DNA from: Anniella stebbinsi
Taxonomy: Eukaryota; Chordata; Lepidosauria; Squamata; Anniellidae
NCBI GenBank assembly: GCA_029215795.1
Contig: JARDYH010000001.1
Location: 226,055,654 to 226,119,653, forward strand
DNA: 64,000 bases
Direction: 5' to 3'
Under the pieces are notes generated by a model. That model saw nothing but the letters and a program-made list of their open reading frames with translations. It did not search any database and was not told the DNA's origin. This document shows, piece by piece, positions 1 to 11,861 of the stretch; positions within the stretch are counted from its first letter, which is position 1, and each line of letters opens with the position of its first letter. The position numbers and the translations under genes are program-made.

Positions 1-496
1 TTTGAAAACATATTTTTAGGTTTGGATCTTTTTTAGCTGGAGAAAGAGTGTTGTATGTCCTGATTGTTTTTGAAGTTTAGACGGCTGCTCCGGCCAATGC
101 ATGATGGGAGGTCTAGGCATTTCAGGTAAAGCAAAAAATGTGGTTTATCACGAAGCTCTAATTTAAAATACAGTTCTTATTAACACAATTTTCCATTTAT
201 CCTAACAAAACAATTTACGAACTCAACCAAACTAAAAAAACACTAACCAACCTAAAGTTGAATAAGGTGCAGAGAAATTTATTATTTATCAAATAAATGT
301 TATAAACATTATTCACGGACACGAGCAATGCCAGGCATATCAGCTAGTCATTTATGAAACAGAGAAGTTGGTTCTTTCTCTGATGGCTGTTTTTTTTAAA
401 ATACGGTAGATGTGTTTATTAATTTCAGTTATATTAAGCATCCCTTAAAAATAAACTGGTTTAAAATAGCATAATGTAATAAAACATATTGACCTG
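1..496. other. No recognised feature
   Basis: AT-rich DNA. If the TANC1 assignment holds, it lies in that gene's intron 1. I see no exon and no clear repeat family. Confidence 0.4.
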
Positions 497-860
497 GGTT
501 CTCAGAAGCACAGAGGGAAAATAAGCCATGGTGGCTTATTTTCTCTCTGCATGTGCTGGTTGTGAGCCACCTAATTAGCATAATTACCCTTGCGGAGTAC
601 AGGTTGTCATGATGTCCAAACCTGGAGAAGGTGGGTGGCTGGGATGGTTTACAAACCACTCTTGAACCCCTAGAACAAGCAATGGGTTTCAGGGTGGTTT
701 GTAAACCACACCAGCCAACCACCCTCACCGGGTTTGAATGTCATGACAATCTGCATCTGGCGAGGGTAATTATGCTAATTAGGCAGACTGCAACCAGCAC
801 ACGCGGGAAGGAAAAATAAGCCACCATGGTTTATTTTGCCTCTGTGATCGTGCAAACCCA
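497..860. repeat. Palindromic MITE, family P copy 1
   Basis: The two halves are inverted copies. The left arm has ATAAGCCATGGTGGCTTATTTT, TAATTAGCATAATTACC and TTGTCATGATGTCCAAACC; the right arm has the reverse complement of each in reverse order, meeting near 660-680 in TGGTTTGTAAACCA-like sequence. Outer ends resemble GTTTGCACGATCACAGAGG. Related copies lie at 6,388 and 44,605. The whole copy could fold into a hairpin of about 360 nt. No transposase is encoded; the superfamily is not assigned. Confidence 0.75.
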
Positions 861-871
861 TCTAAAGTATC

Positions 872-889
872 CGGGGGGGGGGGGGGGGG
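872..889. repeat. Poly-G tract
   Basis: About 17 consecutive G residues follow the right end of the adjacent MITE. A length-variable homopolymer, and a possible assembly weak point. Confidence 0.9.
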
Positions 890-2035
890 AGAGGTTTGAA
901 ATGTCCCTCCCTTTGTTTATGAACATTGCCATTCCTGAAGGCAAATTTGTCTCCACTTATTCTTTTGCATAGAGACTGGCCTGTTTGTTCTATGTAGAAT
1001 ACAGTAGGGCATTGCTAGCAAATAATAGCATACCACATTGGAAGGTGAGCAGCTCTATGAATCTGTGTGTGTAAGTGCACATGTATACATATGTATATTA
1101 TACATACACATATATGTACATGCATGATATTTGTTCATAAAATCTATGGTGAGAAGACCACCAGAGAAAATTTTAACCTATTAGGATCTTCAGAGAATGT
1201 GATTTTCATGTAAATCGAAAACTGAAATGAGCATATCACACTTAATTTAGCAGGTTAATCTCCCCTTAACCAAAATGTAATGACTAAATTTAAGCACATC
1301 TGTATGGAAAATGTTAATACTTTAGTTTCTAAAATTTAATGAACTGACAACAGCATGTTTGGATCATTTGTGCCTTCTACCATGTTTACAATATATATAC
1401 TTCCTCCTCCCATAACCGTCTTCTTTGTCAGATGCTATTTGTTTTGACAAAAGTCAGTATCAAAATTATCCTTCATGCTGCAGTTCATTTTTTCCAGAAA
1501 ACTATGTCAAAGAATAGAGTATTTTAGGATATCTCATGTAGTCTTCATTTCTTTCAGTGAAGCTCATGAGTACCTAAATGATAAAGTGCACGTAAGAACA
1601 GAATCCAGCTCAAGTCAAGCACTTTTAAATTACACAGAATGCTGCACACACGATTATAGCAACATCAAATCATTTATAACCTTTTATGTATTTTATGTAA
1701 TGTAGTCCCAGAAAATAGGCTTAATCTATGCATGTGAAAAACACTATAAGAAATAACTTATGTTGGGCTATTTATCCAGTCACTGCAGAAGCCTAAAATT
1801 TTAAAGCAAGATTTCCAGAATTTGTCTTTATAAAGCCATGAAAAAGAAAATCAGACCAAAGGATGTTAACGTAAGGTGTGACAATAAAATTCAGAGATAA
1901 AATCAGAGATAAACAGATGAAAGGGGAAAGGTGGTATTTTGCGGAAATCGCACAGATCAGATTCCCTGTCACAAACACTTTGTGTCAGCAGTCATTTAAG
2001 GTTCTAGACTACAATCCCTCCTCCCTCTATCACTG
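890..2035. other. No confident gene; two exon-like segments on the plus strand
   Basis: AT-rich DNA with a TG/TA-rich stretch at 1,064-1,120. The plus strand has good acceptor tracts at 1,432 and 1,557; the latter is followed by 34 nt and GTAAGA. I could not chain these to other exons in one frame, so they are not called as a gene. Confidence 0.3.
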
Positions 2036-2110
2036 GTATACTTATAGATGCCTACTCATTGAATTCAATAGGGCTTATTTCCAGGTAAGTGGGTTTATGG
2101 TTGTAGCTTT
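2036..2110 (+). repeat. Lizard short repeat (TACTCAGAAGTAAG type)
   Basis: Reads TGCCTACTCATTGAATTC then AATAGGGCTTATTTCCAGG, a decayed copy of the very common squamate repeat whose core is TGCCTACTCAGAAGTAAG followed by TTCAATGGGACTTACTCCC. The AG-GTAAGTGGG at its end looks like a splice donor but belongs to the repeat. Confidence 0.7.
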
Positions 2111-2299
2111 ACTGTACACTTTTCAAAGTATACTATAATTATTTAGTGTTTAGATCACTAAATTCTTCCATACAAAAATCATGCAATACCCCACACCATA
2201 TGGAAATCTCTACGAAGGTCAGCTTTCTGTATAATATTGCAAGCAATGACTTGCATGGCAATCCTATGAGCCGGTTTCTGCAGCCACCAACATCTCCTT

Positions 2300-3256
2300 T
2301 CTGGGTGTGTTGCCATGAGTATACTGATGATATGCAGCTCTCCATCTCCTTCTCATCTTCATCAGGTGAGGTTGTAGAAGTTCTAAATCAATGCCTGGCT
2401 GTGATAATGGACTGGATGAAGGGTACGAAACTGAAACTCAATACAGACAAGACTGAGATGCTGTTAGTAGGTAGTCCTTTGGATCAGATGGAGGATGCTC
2501 AATCCATTTTCACTGGGGATACACTTCCCCTGAAGGAGCAGGTTTGTAGCTTGGAGGTTCTCCTGGAGCCATCTCTGTCACTTGAGGCTCAGATGGCCTC
2601 AACGGCATGGTGCCTTCTACCAGTTTGGGCTGGTGGCCCAGCTATGTCCCTATCGGGACAAAGATAACCTGGTTTCAGTAATCTATGCTATGGTAACCTC
2701 CAAATTAGATTACTACAATACACTCTACATGGGGGTGTCCTTGAAGACTGTTCAGATGATGCAGCTTATGCAAAATGCACCAGCCAGATTAATAAGTGGG
2801 ACCAGAAGGTCTGGGCTGCCTGCATAGTTCCGAGCCTTATTACGATCCTGGTGTTAACCTATAGTCTTACACAGCTCGGGGCCACAATACCTAACAGAGC
2901 CCTTCTCCTCACCCGAATCTTCCTGGACACAATGATCAACATCTGAGGCCTTCCTCCAAGTGTCACTTACCCACTGAAGCCCACCTGGCACCAACATGAT
3001 CATCTTTTTGGCACCAGGTTAAGATTGCCCTCTATTCTAAGAAGATATGATGGGGCATTTATGTCAGCTATCTTTAAAGATCTAGTATTTTACTGAAATT
3101 GTTTTTTAGATGTTTAAATTGTTTTAAATTATGCATACCAAAATTTTATGCTATATTTTAATATCTTGTACCTGTGGTTTGTGATTTTGTGAATTGTTAT
3201 GAACCACCCAAAGAGCTTCAGCTATTGGGCAATATAGAAGTGAAATAAATAAATTC
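2300..3256 (+). mobile_element. L2/CR1-group LINE, 3' end of ORF2 and 3' UTR
   Basis: Frame fragments encode the end of a reverse transcriptase: EYTDDMQL (the YADD box, here YTDD), then CLAVIMDWMKGTKLKLNTDKTEMLLVG, then after frame breaks LVAQLCPY and SKLDYYNTLYMG. The order matches L2/CR1-type LINEs of reptiles. The tail has ATGAACCACCCAAAGAGCTT and ends in ATAAATAAATAAA near 3,254. It is 5'-truncated, frameshifted and inactive. Confidence 0.85.
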
Positions 3257-6003
3257 CTGTAGAAAAGTGACATACAAATTAAATAACTAATGGGGCCTGC
3301 AACAAAATGTTGCTGTGTGGAGAATACCAGCCAGCTGGCCATACCCTTTTCAAGCTTAACAAATTCTATTTTCCCTTCTTTTCCCTGTTTTTCAACACAC
3401 ACACACACACACCCCACCCTGAAGAGACATTTAAAGTTCTGCGGCCACTGAGCATGCTCAGTCTCCGTCAGGCACCTTTGGGACTTCCCCCCACTCCGCC
3501 CATACTTCTGCAAACCTGGAGTTTCCTCTTGTGTATGGATGGTATGACTTGGTACTCGGAGAATGGGTTTTCTATTAGTAATATAATATGAGCAAATGGA
3601 TGCCATTCACTTTTATGAATGTGGTGGTGGGTAAATACTACACCTGATTACACTGTGGAAATGAGGACCAAACTTGCCCTCTGTCCCTGACATTGAGGGA
3701 TCTAGGTTTGGCACTGCTGGTTTTACAACATCAACATCTCTGTCGTTATTAGAAGTACTTGCTGAGGTTGGTTAGGCAAAATGACCCATGCCTATAAATA
3801 CTTGTTATTGGAGAATAAATACGCAATATCCAGTAGTTGTTTCTGCATTGTTATAAGGATATTTATTGTACTGTCTTTAGTATTTGCTGATGTACATGCT
3901 CTTTTAAATTATTTACCTGCTTCCTGGAAATTAATGAATAGTCAGTGTAAATGGATTTTCTGTGCCCTTTTGTCAGCTAAAACACTGATATTACAACATT
4001 GGAAAGGTAACAGCTCACTTCTTATAATGAAATAGGTGTGTAGACGCCACCCATGAATGGAAACTTACTTGGGTATCTGGTCTGCTTTTGTTGAAGCTTA
4101 TGTATAATTGCTAGAAAGTTGAATTTTCTCATATATATATATATATATATATATGCATTTCATACGTATTCATTGATGTTCCATATAGATTTGTATGTAT
4201 ATTTTTTTTCCTTTCTCTTTTTTGGTTTTGTAGAAATTTCACAATAAAAAATGATTTAAAAGAACCTGCATCAGTGCCTCTGTATGTAGAGCACAAGCAT
4301 GTAAAATAAGTCCTGACCAACCTTCTGTGCAATATACCAGCTCCCCCACTGTGATAATGACAGACTCTTTGCTAGTCATATATAAATAGTTGTTTGCCAT
4401 GTCACACTTCTTCCATTTGGTCACTTCCAGAGCTAAGCCATCACCTTCAGAAAATCTTGTGAAATTGACCACATTTTAGTTATCCACCAGCCCCTTTCTA
4501 GGTGTAGACTATCAAAGAGCGTTCAAAACATAGCTTTAAAAATTAAAACTCATGTTGTATTAACTACTAAATAGCTTGCCGTACATAAGGATCCAGAAGT
4601 ATATATTTACACAACATGAAATTCCATCGTCAAAACATATATAGTTCGTTAGATTCCTCAGCTGACTTTAAAGTCATGCCCTCCAACTCCAGGTTGCCAT
4701 GGCATCAACTGTACAAGACTCCAAAGTTAAAGACACAAAATGTCTCTTTCCTACAGGCAGTTATGGGAAGTTAGCAAGTTTGGAAAAGAACCAAGTATGC
4801 TTTGGCTCTACAGTGGACCTAATTTATCATCATTTGGACATTCCAGTGGTTAGCTAAACCAAGAAAGCAGAACAACTGGCACTTTATAACGTCAAGCAAA
4901 GTAAAGCTCCATATGCACTGCAAAAGTTATATGCTTGCCCTACTTACTGACAGCAATTCTCACGTGTAGCCATTTGCTCTCCTATAACACAACAGATTTC
5001 AATAAATACCATAACATCCAATTGCCCATTACTGATACTCACAGCAATTAGGAAGTCTCAGAGTAGTTATGTATTGGCAACAATTTTTCAAAATCACAAG
5101 CAAACCTTCAGCGGAAATTCTGAAGGATGTAAGATACCGTATTTATTTCCTTTACCACCACAAGCTGGATATTATGCTAAGGTTTTATTTTAAAGGACAC
5201 AAACAGAATGTTTTGGCTGACAGAGGAACTCTGCAAACAATTGATATTCATTGTCTAATCTGCTCCCAAGACTTTTTAAATGGAATAGTTGAGTAAAGTA
5301 CATTTATAAATACTATAATGAGTACCTTCCTAGCAATTGCAAATTCTTTTGCTCCTAGCAAAAGAAGCCTGTTATTAGAAAGAAATGTCAACTTTCCCAT
5401 TAGTAAAATGGTAAGTCTTTTGCCAAGCAGGAAGATTTTTCTTCCTAAGTATACCATTGAAGTGCCACTTTGGCTGCTGCCACGTGGCAGGAAGAACTGG
5501 AGAAAACAACAGCAAAGACAATGCAATTTATAGTGAAATCCTATAGATTAGTTCAATGGGGCTTACTCCCAGGTAAATGGGTAAAACTGCAGTTTTAATT
5601 GAAATGCAATGCTTTTGGCAGCTATTTTGGATTTTTAAGTATCAATTTCTTTCTGTGTCACCAAAAGTTGGTTTATGCACCAAATTATGTATCATTTAAT
5701 GCTATATAAAGAACATAGTCAGTTTCACGGTATATATTCTACAGTTTTTGTATTGGTGTCCAAAATAAATTTCAAGTGGCTGCCATTTGTAATTTCTCAA
5801 CTTCAGCTTCTTAAAACCTTTGGGATTTGTTAGGCCAAATATTATCTCACCTTCAAAACAGGTTAAATGGTATGGCCACTTCAGCAAGTTTATGCTAGTA
5901 AGGAGTCAGCAGCCAGGATGGGGATGCTAACCTTGCTTTTAGGTCAAAGCTAAAGTGTACTACTTAAATACAGAGAAATTTAGATTCAGCAGGTTTAAAA
6001 ACA
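3257..6003. other. Mostly unrecognised AT-rich DNA with microsatellites
   Basis: Contains (AC)n at 3,394-3,412 and (AT)n at 4,131-4,154. Exon-like signals on the plus strand at 3,977-4,006 (CAG|...AAAG|GTAACA) and at 4,234 (long pyrimidine tract and TAG|) do not join in one reading frame. No supported gene. Confidence 0.3.
5533..5600 (+). repeat. Lizard short repeat (TACTCAGAAGTAAG type)
   Basis: GAAATCCTATAGATTAG then TTCAATGGGGCTTACTCCCAG and GTAAATGGG match the second half of the repeat family. Confidence 0.75.
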
Positions 6004-6031
6004 ATTATTATTATTATCATTATATTATTAT
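6004..6031. repeat. (TTA)n microsatellite
   Basis: Short imperfect TTA array, followed by sequence resembling a decayed LINE tail (TAGATCTGTATGCCACTC). Confidence 0.8.
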
Positions 6032-6387
6032 TTAGATCTGTATGCCACTCAACTGGCAAATACACTTACACAAACAAATTCCCCTCGAATACCCTCAAAA
6101 TTTGGGAAATCTCCCTGATTAAATCTGAGTCCTCATCATCTCACCTCCATTATCCTCACAGTTATGGATATACTTACATCAGATCCATTTAAATACTAGG
6201 AAACACCACCAGTGGCTATTTCTTTTTCACTGGTCATATATACATAACAGGAATAATTTACAGGAACTATAATTATACCCGATACAAAAGCACAATTAGT
6301 ACTCCAGAAAATACTTCAATATTAGGGAAACAATCCCTTGCAAGTATTACTACTAGGGCACTTGTGGCAACTCTCTAGCTGGGTCTG

Positions 6388-6745
6388 CACAATCGCAGGG
6401 GTGAAAAAAACCACATCATTTTTCTTTTCCCATCCCTGCACATGCCAGTCATGCAACCACATTTTACATAATTATCTACAATACGGTACGGGTTGCCATT
6501 CCGTCTGAACCAGGCTTGTAGCAGGGCAGGGATGGCTTTGTATCCACCCTACTATCCATGATCTATAGTAGAGATTTTGGGTGAGTACAAAGTCACCCCT
6601 GCTAGAGCCTCTGGTTGTAGCACCAGGTTTGGACAACACGGCAACCCGCGCTACAACGTGGATAATTATGTAAAATGTGGTTGCATGACCAGCAGGGACA
6701 GGGAAAGAACCAACTATTGTTCCTTTCGCCCCTACAATTATGCAA
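6388..6745. repeat. Palindromic MITE, family P copy 2
   Basis: The left end GTCTGCACAATCGCAGGGG is matched by the inverted right end CCCCTACAATTATGCAAAC. Inner blocks GCAACCACATTTTACATAATTAT and GATAATTATGTAAAATGTGG are inverted copies, as are CGGGTTGCCATTCCGTC and GACAACACGGCAACCCG. Same architecture as the copy at 497-860, with diverged arms. Confidence 0.75.
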
Positions 6746-6764
6746 ACCCAGCCTCTGTGTATTG

Positions 6765-7000
6765 AGAGCTAGTCTTAGACTGAGCTACAAACCACAGAGT
6801 CCCCAGTTCAACTCTCATTAATTAACTCATTAGGTAGCCTCAAACAACGCTTTTTGACTCAGCTCAGCCCCTCATTTTTAATTTGGAGCTAATGCTAACC
6901 TACAGGGCTCTTATAAAGATTACTGAGATAATACATATGAAATACTTTAAACACTCAAAATGTACAAACATAAATGCTGAGATTATTATTATTATTCTAA
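6765..7000 (+). repeat. MIR-like SINE
   Basis: The order of blocks fits the 3' half of a CORE/MIR-type SINE: GCTCAGCCCCTCATTTTTAA, CTAACCTACAGGGCTCTTAT, AAAGATTACTGAGATAATAC, then AACACTCAAAATGTACAAAC and (ATT)n. Diverged; family assignment is tentative. Confidence 0.5.
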
Positions 7001-8729
7001 TTTGCTATCAATGGTGTGCAAACATCTTTGGTTGTGGAAAGTTTTCATATTCGTAGCATTGTTATTAGTACTACTGTGATGCTCCATCATGTATATGTTC
7101 ACAGCTGAATTTAACAACACTGTTGTTGCAATACTATAAAAAATGGTTGGGATAGAAATCCTCTCTGCACAGATAAGGCTGTCTCTCCCTTTCCCTCTGG
7201 CAAGTTACAGAAAACAGGAAGTGATGTATCATGAGAAATAGTTCAAAATGATTTTTAAAAGTACAAAGTTAAACCAGTGTACAAAATCATGTCCTGCATG
7301 CTCTCCAGTATTCAATGCATGCTCTCCACTATCCAATAGACATGGATGAAATACCATACAAATAAGAAACATAGGGGCTGACAGAGGCCTGGATATATCC
7401 TAATCTATACTGCTGCATATCCAAACTACTGTGTACCACAAGTCAAAAGGAAGAGAGAGCAAGGGGGCATCTATAAAACAAAAGAGCACATCTAAATTGC
7501 TCAAGCAAATGGGCTGCTCCACAACACAGAAGAGTATCAACAAGAACAACAAAAGAAGTTTTGATTACCTGGTCTGAAGAAGAACTCACCAGTTCTTAGA
7601 CTATGAAAGTGACTAATTTAGACATTCCTCCCTTTTCACATACTGTCATAAAAGGTTTCTCCACCCTTTTCTGGCTAGCTCTGTAACACCCAACCTTTCT
7701 AATTGTTAAGAAACAAATCAACTAAGGCAGGTACGTGCCATCTGATTCTGTACCATGTTTTTACCTCTTTCTTAGTTACAGATGACACTCAATTTAAAAA
7801 AATTGTCCCTAGTATACACACAATAAACAAAGCTATCATTTCTACATCATTTTTTTTTATATAATGCCAACAGAATATTTGCGCTTATCTGGAGTGGGGG
7901 AATTAAATATGTCTGTTTTCCCATCTGCCAAAAGAATTCTGTTATCTTCTCATACAAAAGTCTGGAACATTCCCATTTTGTAACAGCATTGCTATTTAAC
8001 ACTTCCTTTTTTTGGACATCCAAATGTAATTTCCCCAATGACAGCCAGATTGGACTCCTCCAAATGTCTATTTTTCCAGGACAGTCAATATATTCATTAT
8101 TTCCACCTCAGTCCTATTTACTACCCCCAGGTGGGATGTACAGTCCAGACCCAGTCCAGACATTGGTAGTTAAACTGCCAATGTTTAACTCAGAAGCTTC
8201 ACTTTCTGATTATTAAAATCCTGCCCCCTAATCTCAGATGTGTTGGGAGGGGTAGTAGTTACTCAGTAGTGACAGAAAAGACTCCCTGCACATGCTCAGA
8301 AGCCATCTTCATTAGTTCTTCTCACATTCAGTGCTGAATCCTGGGCAGAATTAAGCCATGCTTCCAAACTCTCTCATAGATGCTTCACACATGATGATTT
8401 TCCAACATGGACATCATTCCCATATTCAAGAATGAACACACACACACCATCTTGCACAATTAACAGGCACATCTACTTTCTCCATTAATACACATAGCAA
8501 AAAGACACATGTGCACCTATCACACATAATTGCATCCAGTTTTCCTATACAGAACTGTTAGCCATTTATGAAAAGCAACATGTGCGAAGATACTATGTTG
8601 GATCATCTCAGGGTGCCAGGCACATTCCATTTCACAACCCGGTTCCTTTCCTTTAAAACACGAGTACACATGCTCCCGCAGATGTAGCAACGTGTTTTAT
8701 GGCTTAGGCACCCCCTACAACCCTAGGTT
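7001..8729. other. No recognised gene or strong repeat
   Basis: Low-complexity and AT-rich DNA. If TANC1 starts at 9.4 kb on the minus strand this is its first intron. Some minus-strand splice-like signals (for example near 7,590-7,690) do not connect to the putative first exon in frame. Confidence 0.3.
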
Positions 8730-9215
8730 TCCAGGGCACCCACTTTATCCTAGGCCTCCTGACAATATCCATCCCCGCCGCCCCCAGATCGTCGAGTGTA
8801 ATGTAAACCCAGTAGGTGTAACGTAATCCGCAGAAACGAGGCACTGCTCCTTGTTCCAGAGTGGAAGGGAGGCAGACTGTATGGCTCCAGCACCTCTGCG
8901 CCCCCAGCACCCACACCCTCCCCTAGGCCCTTGGGAGCCTCGTCGTCTATGCCAGTCCCCTGTACCCACAACCGAACTCGACACCAAACGTCTCTAGAAC
9001 TGCCTTTCCCCACCTCAGGCACACCCCACACTGCGTACCCATCACTGGGTTTCTCACCCACCCACCGCACGCCTAAGGGCTCATTGCTGAGGAGAAACTG
9101 TACAGCAGGAAGCCGAGGCTCCTCTGTAGACATGCCCATACATATTCCCTAGGCAAAAACTTCGGCTTGTACTTTGTTTCTTCCCAGCTTCCTTTTTTAA
9201 AAAAACAAAAACAAA

Positions 9216-9218
<3 letters not shown>

Positions 9219-9251
<33 letters not shown>
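9219..9251. repeat. (TA)n microsatellite
   Basis: About 16 TA units preceded by A-rich AAACAAAAACAAAAAC. It interrupts the CpG island just downstream of the putative TANC1 first exon. Confidence 0.95.
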
Positions 9252-9254
<3 letters not shown>

Positions 9255-9358
9255 AAGTCTCTGCAAACGCCGGCTCGGTAGACACAAGGCGTGCGCATGG
9301 AGGTGCAAGCGATGTGGGGGAAGCGCCGCCACCACCCCGTGAGAACGGGCACACTTAC

Positions 9359-9500
9359 CGCTTTGCTGGGAGTTCAGCAGCGCCTCAAAGGCGCTTCGGG
9401 GTTTCTCGGTGTGTGTCCCAACCGGGACTCTTCTAGCAGCACCAGCCAGGCAAGGCAAGCAGGATGAGCTCATTGGAAGCAGGCAGCAACAGTCCCCGCC
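9359..9500 (-). other. TANC1: Putative first exon of TANC1 (3' boundary defined)
   Basis: Reading leftwards on the minus strand, the exon ends CAGCAAAGCG|GTAAGTGTG, a near-consensus donor at 9358. The 5' boundary is not defined; 9500 is nominal. The sequence before the donor is open from an ATG at 9473, but the short product matches nothing I know. TANC1 exon 1 is untranslated in mammals as far as I recall, so I treat it as 5' UTR. Confidence 0.4.
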
Positions 9501-9960
9501 TTCCGCATTTCTCCCTCAGGCCGCCTTTGCCTGAACAGCCAGGCTCACGCTGGGGGAGGGGACGGGAGGGAGCTCCCAGGTTGCAACTGATGTCTCGGAG
9601 CTCCCCCAACCCCTCGGTGTCTGGTTTGGACGGCTGGGCTGGGCTTAGCCTCCTAAACTCAGGCCAAGCCCCACTGGGCGCGGCCACCTCACCGTGGCAA
9701 CCCCGTTCCTTTTCTTCTCCGTTCCTGCCCGCGGCCTTCCCCCCCCTCCCCCTGAGTGGCCAAAGTTCCTGTTGCTTGGAAAGAGGCAAAACCATCTGGG
9801 ACCAATTAGCGGGAAGGGGCTCAGCAGGATTGCAGGGCAAGTCAGGCTGAGGGACCCGGCCTTTGGCATTCCCCCCCCCGCCCCCTCCCTTTCCATGATC
9901 AACAATGCAAACTAGAAGTCAAAGGCGGGTGGAGGTGGGGGGGGGGGCGAGAGCATGACA

Positions 9961-11349
9961 TTCAAATGGATAACAGAGCTACACGGAGTCAACCAACAGA
10001 AGGGGGAAATATGCCGAACTGACACATGTCTGCTTGCACTTAATATAACGTTGCTTGAGGGATGACTATTTTTTTTTTGTCCCTTCTGCTTTCCGTGTTG
10101 AAAGAAAGCATGGAGCTTGTTGCAAGGACATGCTCTCTTGTACCTGGGTTATCTGTGCTGCATGTTGCAACCGGCCGGGTGGCTTGCATGCTATATAGCC
10201 CATAGAGTTCACTGCTTCAGTCAAAGTCGCAGAGTTTTGTTTTGTTTTTAACCGGAGGGGTTTACAGTATCACAGGAGTGTGTAATGGATGGGATTTAAA
10301 AGCAAAGGAAGATGTAAAAGGTTTTATTGATATATAATACGAAAATAAAACCTTTCTTTCATGAAGACTCTTCAAAGTTGTCATAAAATCGCTTTTATGT
10401 GATAGTCTGTCTTCAGGTGATTGATGGCTGTTAAGATATGTGCACACTTGCTTGGGAGTAAGTCTCAATAAACTCAATGAAACGTACTTCCTTGTATAGG
10501 ACTGTGCTATGAAGTCACTTTTTAAAACGAGTAAGCAATTGTTGAAAAAAAAATTATATAACCTTTAAAGAAAAGCAGGGAATCTTTTTATGTACAGAGG
10601 GTTTTTTTCCTGTCATCTTTTCTGTGCATTTCTGATGTGTGTGAATGTTGCATGCTTTCAGTGTATGGGCCAGAACCAAAGCTGGGTGGGCTGCCTCATT
10701 TCTCTCACTCCATCCTCCTTCCCACCCCAAAGGCTACCAGCAGTCTGAATTTATCACTTGTAGACTTCTCCCCACCCCTCTTTCATTACTCCATCCATTT
10801 TGGCTCACTCCTATCTTTACTAAGGGTCTGAAATAATCACTTGCAGAGGGCTTTCTCTCCCCTTCCCATAACTCCATCTGTTTTGGCTCCCTCCCTTCCA
10901 TTTTTTCCGTCACTCCCACCCTCTCTTCTTTCTGGCTCCCCCAACCTTCATTAAATTTGTCCAAGGACCTCATGCTGTTCACCCCTGCTGTAAAGCAAAC
11001 AGAATTTGACAAATATAATTTTTCTTTTAATTCAGCTCAGATGCAATTGTTGTTTTGGAAGATGTAAATTCATCTTTAATTTGTAAAATTTGAGGTTAAG
11101 GAGCTTATTTATGCATTTTGACGAATGGAATCCCCAACACTTACTACTAGGTCAACCCCATTTCCAATAGCCTAAGAGTTTTGAAGTTCTGCAACTCTAA
11201 AATGAAGGCATAATCTAAAACACCAATAAAGTTTATACTACAAAAGCTTGTTTACTTTTTCTCACTTTGTTATTTCATATTTCTGTTCCAGTCGTTTGAT
11301 TATTGTGAATACAGCTGAAACAGAACAAGCCTATTCGGATTCACTCAGA
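9961..11349. other. Upstream of the putative TANC1 promoter; no gene seen
   Basis: Contains a lizard short repeat in minus orientation at 10,445-10,510 (GGGAGTAAGTCTCAATAAAC, then ACTTCCTTGTATAGGA) and a pyrimidine-rich stretch at 10,690-10,940 with a loose internal duplication (TCTGAA-TTATCACTTG/ TCTGAA-ATAATCACTTG). No coding evidence. Confidence 0.35.
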
Positions 11350-11583
11350 GCCAGTGTGTAGTGGCTAAAGTGTTGGACTGGGAGTTGGGAGATCCAGGTT
11401 CTAGTCCCCACTTGGCCATGGAAACCCACTGGGTGACTTTGAGCCAGTCACAGACTCTCAGCCCAACCTACCTCACAGGGTTGTTGTTGTGAGGATAAAA
11501 TGGAGAGGAGAAGAATTATGTATACCACCTTGAGTTCCTTGGAGGAAATAAGACAGGATATAAACACAATAAATAATAAATAC
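11350..11583 (+). mobile_element. Sauria SINE, full-length copy
   Basis: A tRNA-like head GCCAGTGTGTAGTGGCTAAAG with GTTGGACTGGGAG and GGTTCTAGTCCCC (B-box-like) is followed by GGCCATGGAAACCCACTGGGTGAC, CCTCACAGGGTTGTTGTTGTGAG, and a LINE-like tail GGAGGAAATAAGACAGGATATAAA then ATAAATAATAAAT. This is the arrangement of squamate Sauria SINEs. Confidence 0.93.
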
Positions 11584-11861
11584 ATCCCACTGTGTTTAAT
11601 AAGGGTTATGCTTTTGTCGCAAAATATTCAAATATATAAAGCAAGTTCGTGGGTTTGGTCTCTGTTACAGCGGTGTAGCTAGGGCTGGGCCTTAGGGGCA
11701 AAGTCCAGGGCCCCACAGGGGACGCTCGCATGACAAGCTGGAGGGGGCAGGTGATGTGGGCATCAGAGCAACAGAAGCAGATGCCATTTTATTCCTGTGG
11801 TCATATGATGCTGTGATTTAAGTGACTTTAAAATGCAAAACTACTCATGCTTAAATAACCA

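Larger units (their letters stand above)
8730..9960 (-). promoter_or_regulatory. TANC1: CpG island, likely promoter of TANC1
   Basis: This stretch is rich in G+C and CpG, with the densest part at 9,260-9,860, in otherwise AT-rich DNA. A strong minus-strand splice donor lies inside it. In mammals TANC1 lies next to and downstream of DAPL1 on the same strand, with a non-coding first exon and a long first intron. Position and strand here fit that. The call rests on synteny and the donor; no TANC1 protein sequence is seen. A (TA)n tract at 9,219-9,251 interrupts the island. Confidence 0.5.

Noticed and set aside
1432..1591. Plus-strand exon-like segments with pyrimidine-rich acceptors at 1,432 and 1,557, and GTAAGA after 1,591
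   Set aside because: Frames do not chain with each other or with signals at 3,977 and 4,234, and no protein family is recognised. Random splice-like signals are expected in this length of intron.
4234..4309. Possible terminal plus-strand exon after a long pyrimidine tract
   Set aside because: The open frame is only 24 codons and needs an upstream exon phase that no candidate supplies.
4239..4472. 77-codon minus-strand open frame
   Set aside because: No known domain, no splice or promoter context, and length within chance expectation.
8750..9139. 129-codon minus-strand open frame beside the CpG island
   Set aside because: It lies in GC-rich DNA where long chance frames are common. A G|AG join from the putative first exon would keep frame, but the acceptor has a poor pyrimidine tract and the product is not TANC1-like.
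9433..9915. Several overlapping open frames of 70-135 codons on both strands
   Set aside because: They are products of high G+C content in the CpG island; none shows a recognisable motif.
11350..11420. tRNA gene
   Set aside because: The tRNA-like sequence is the head of a Sauria SINE and cannot form an intact tRNA with a recognisable anticodon arm.
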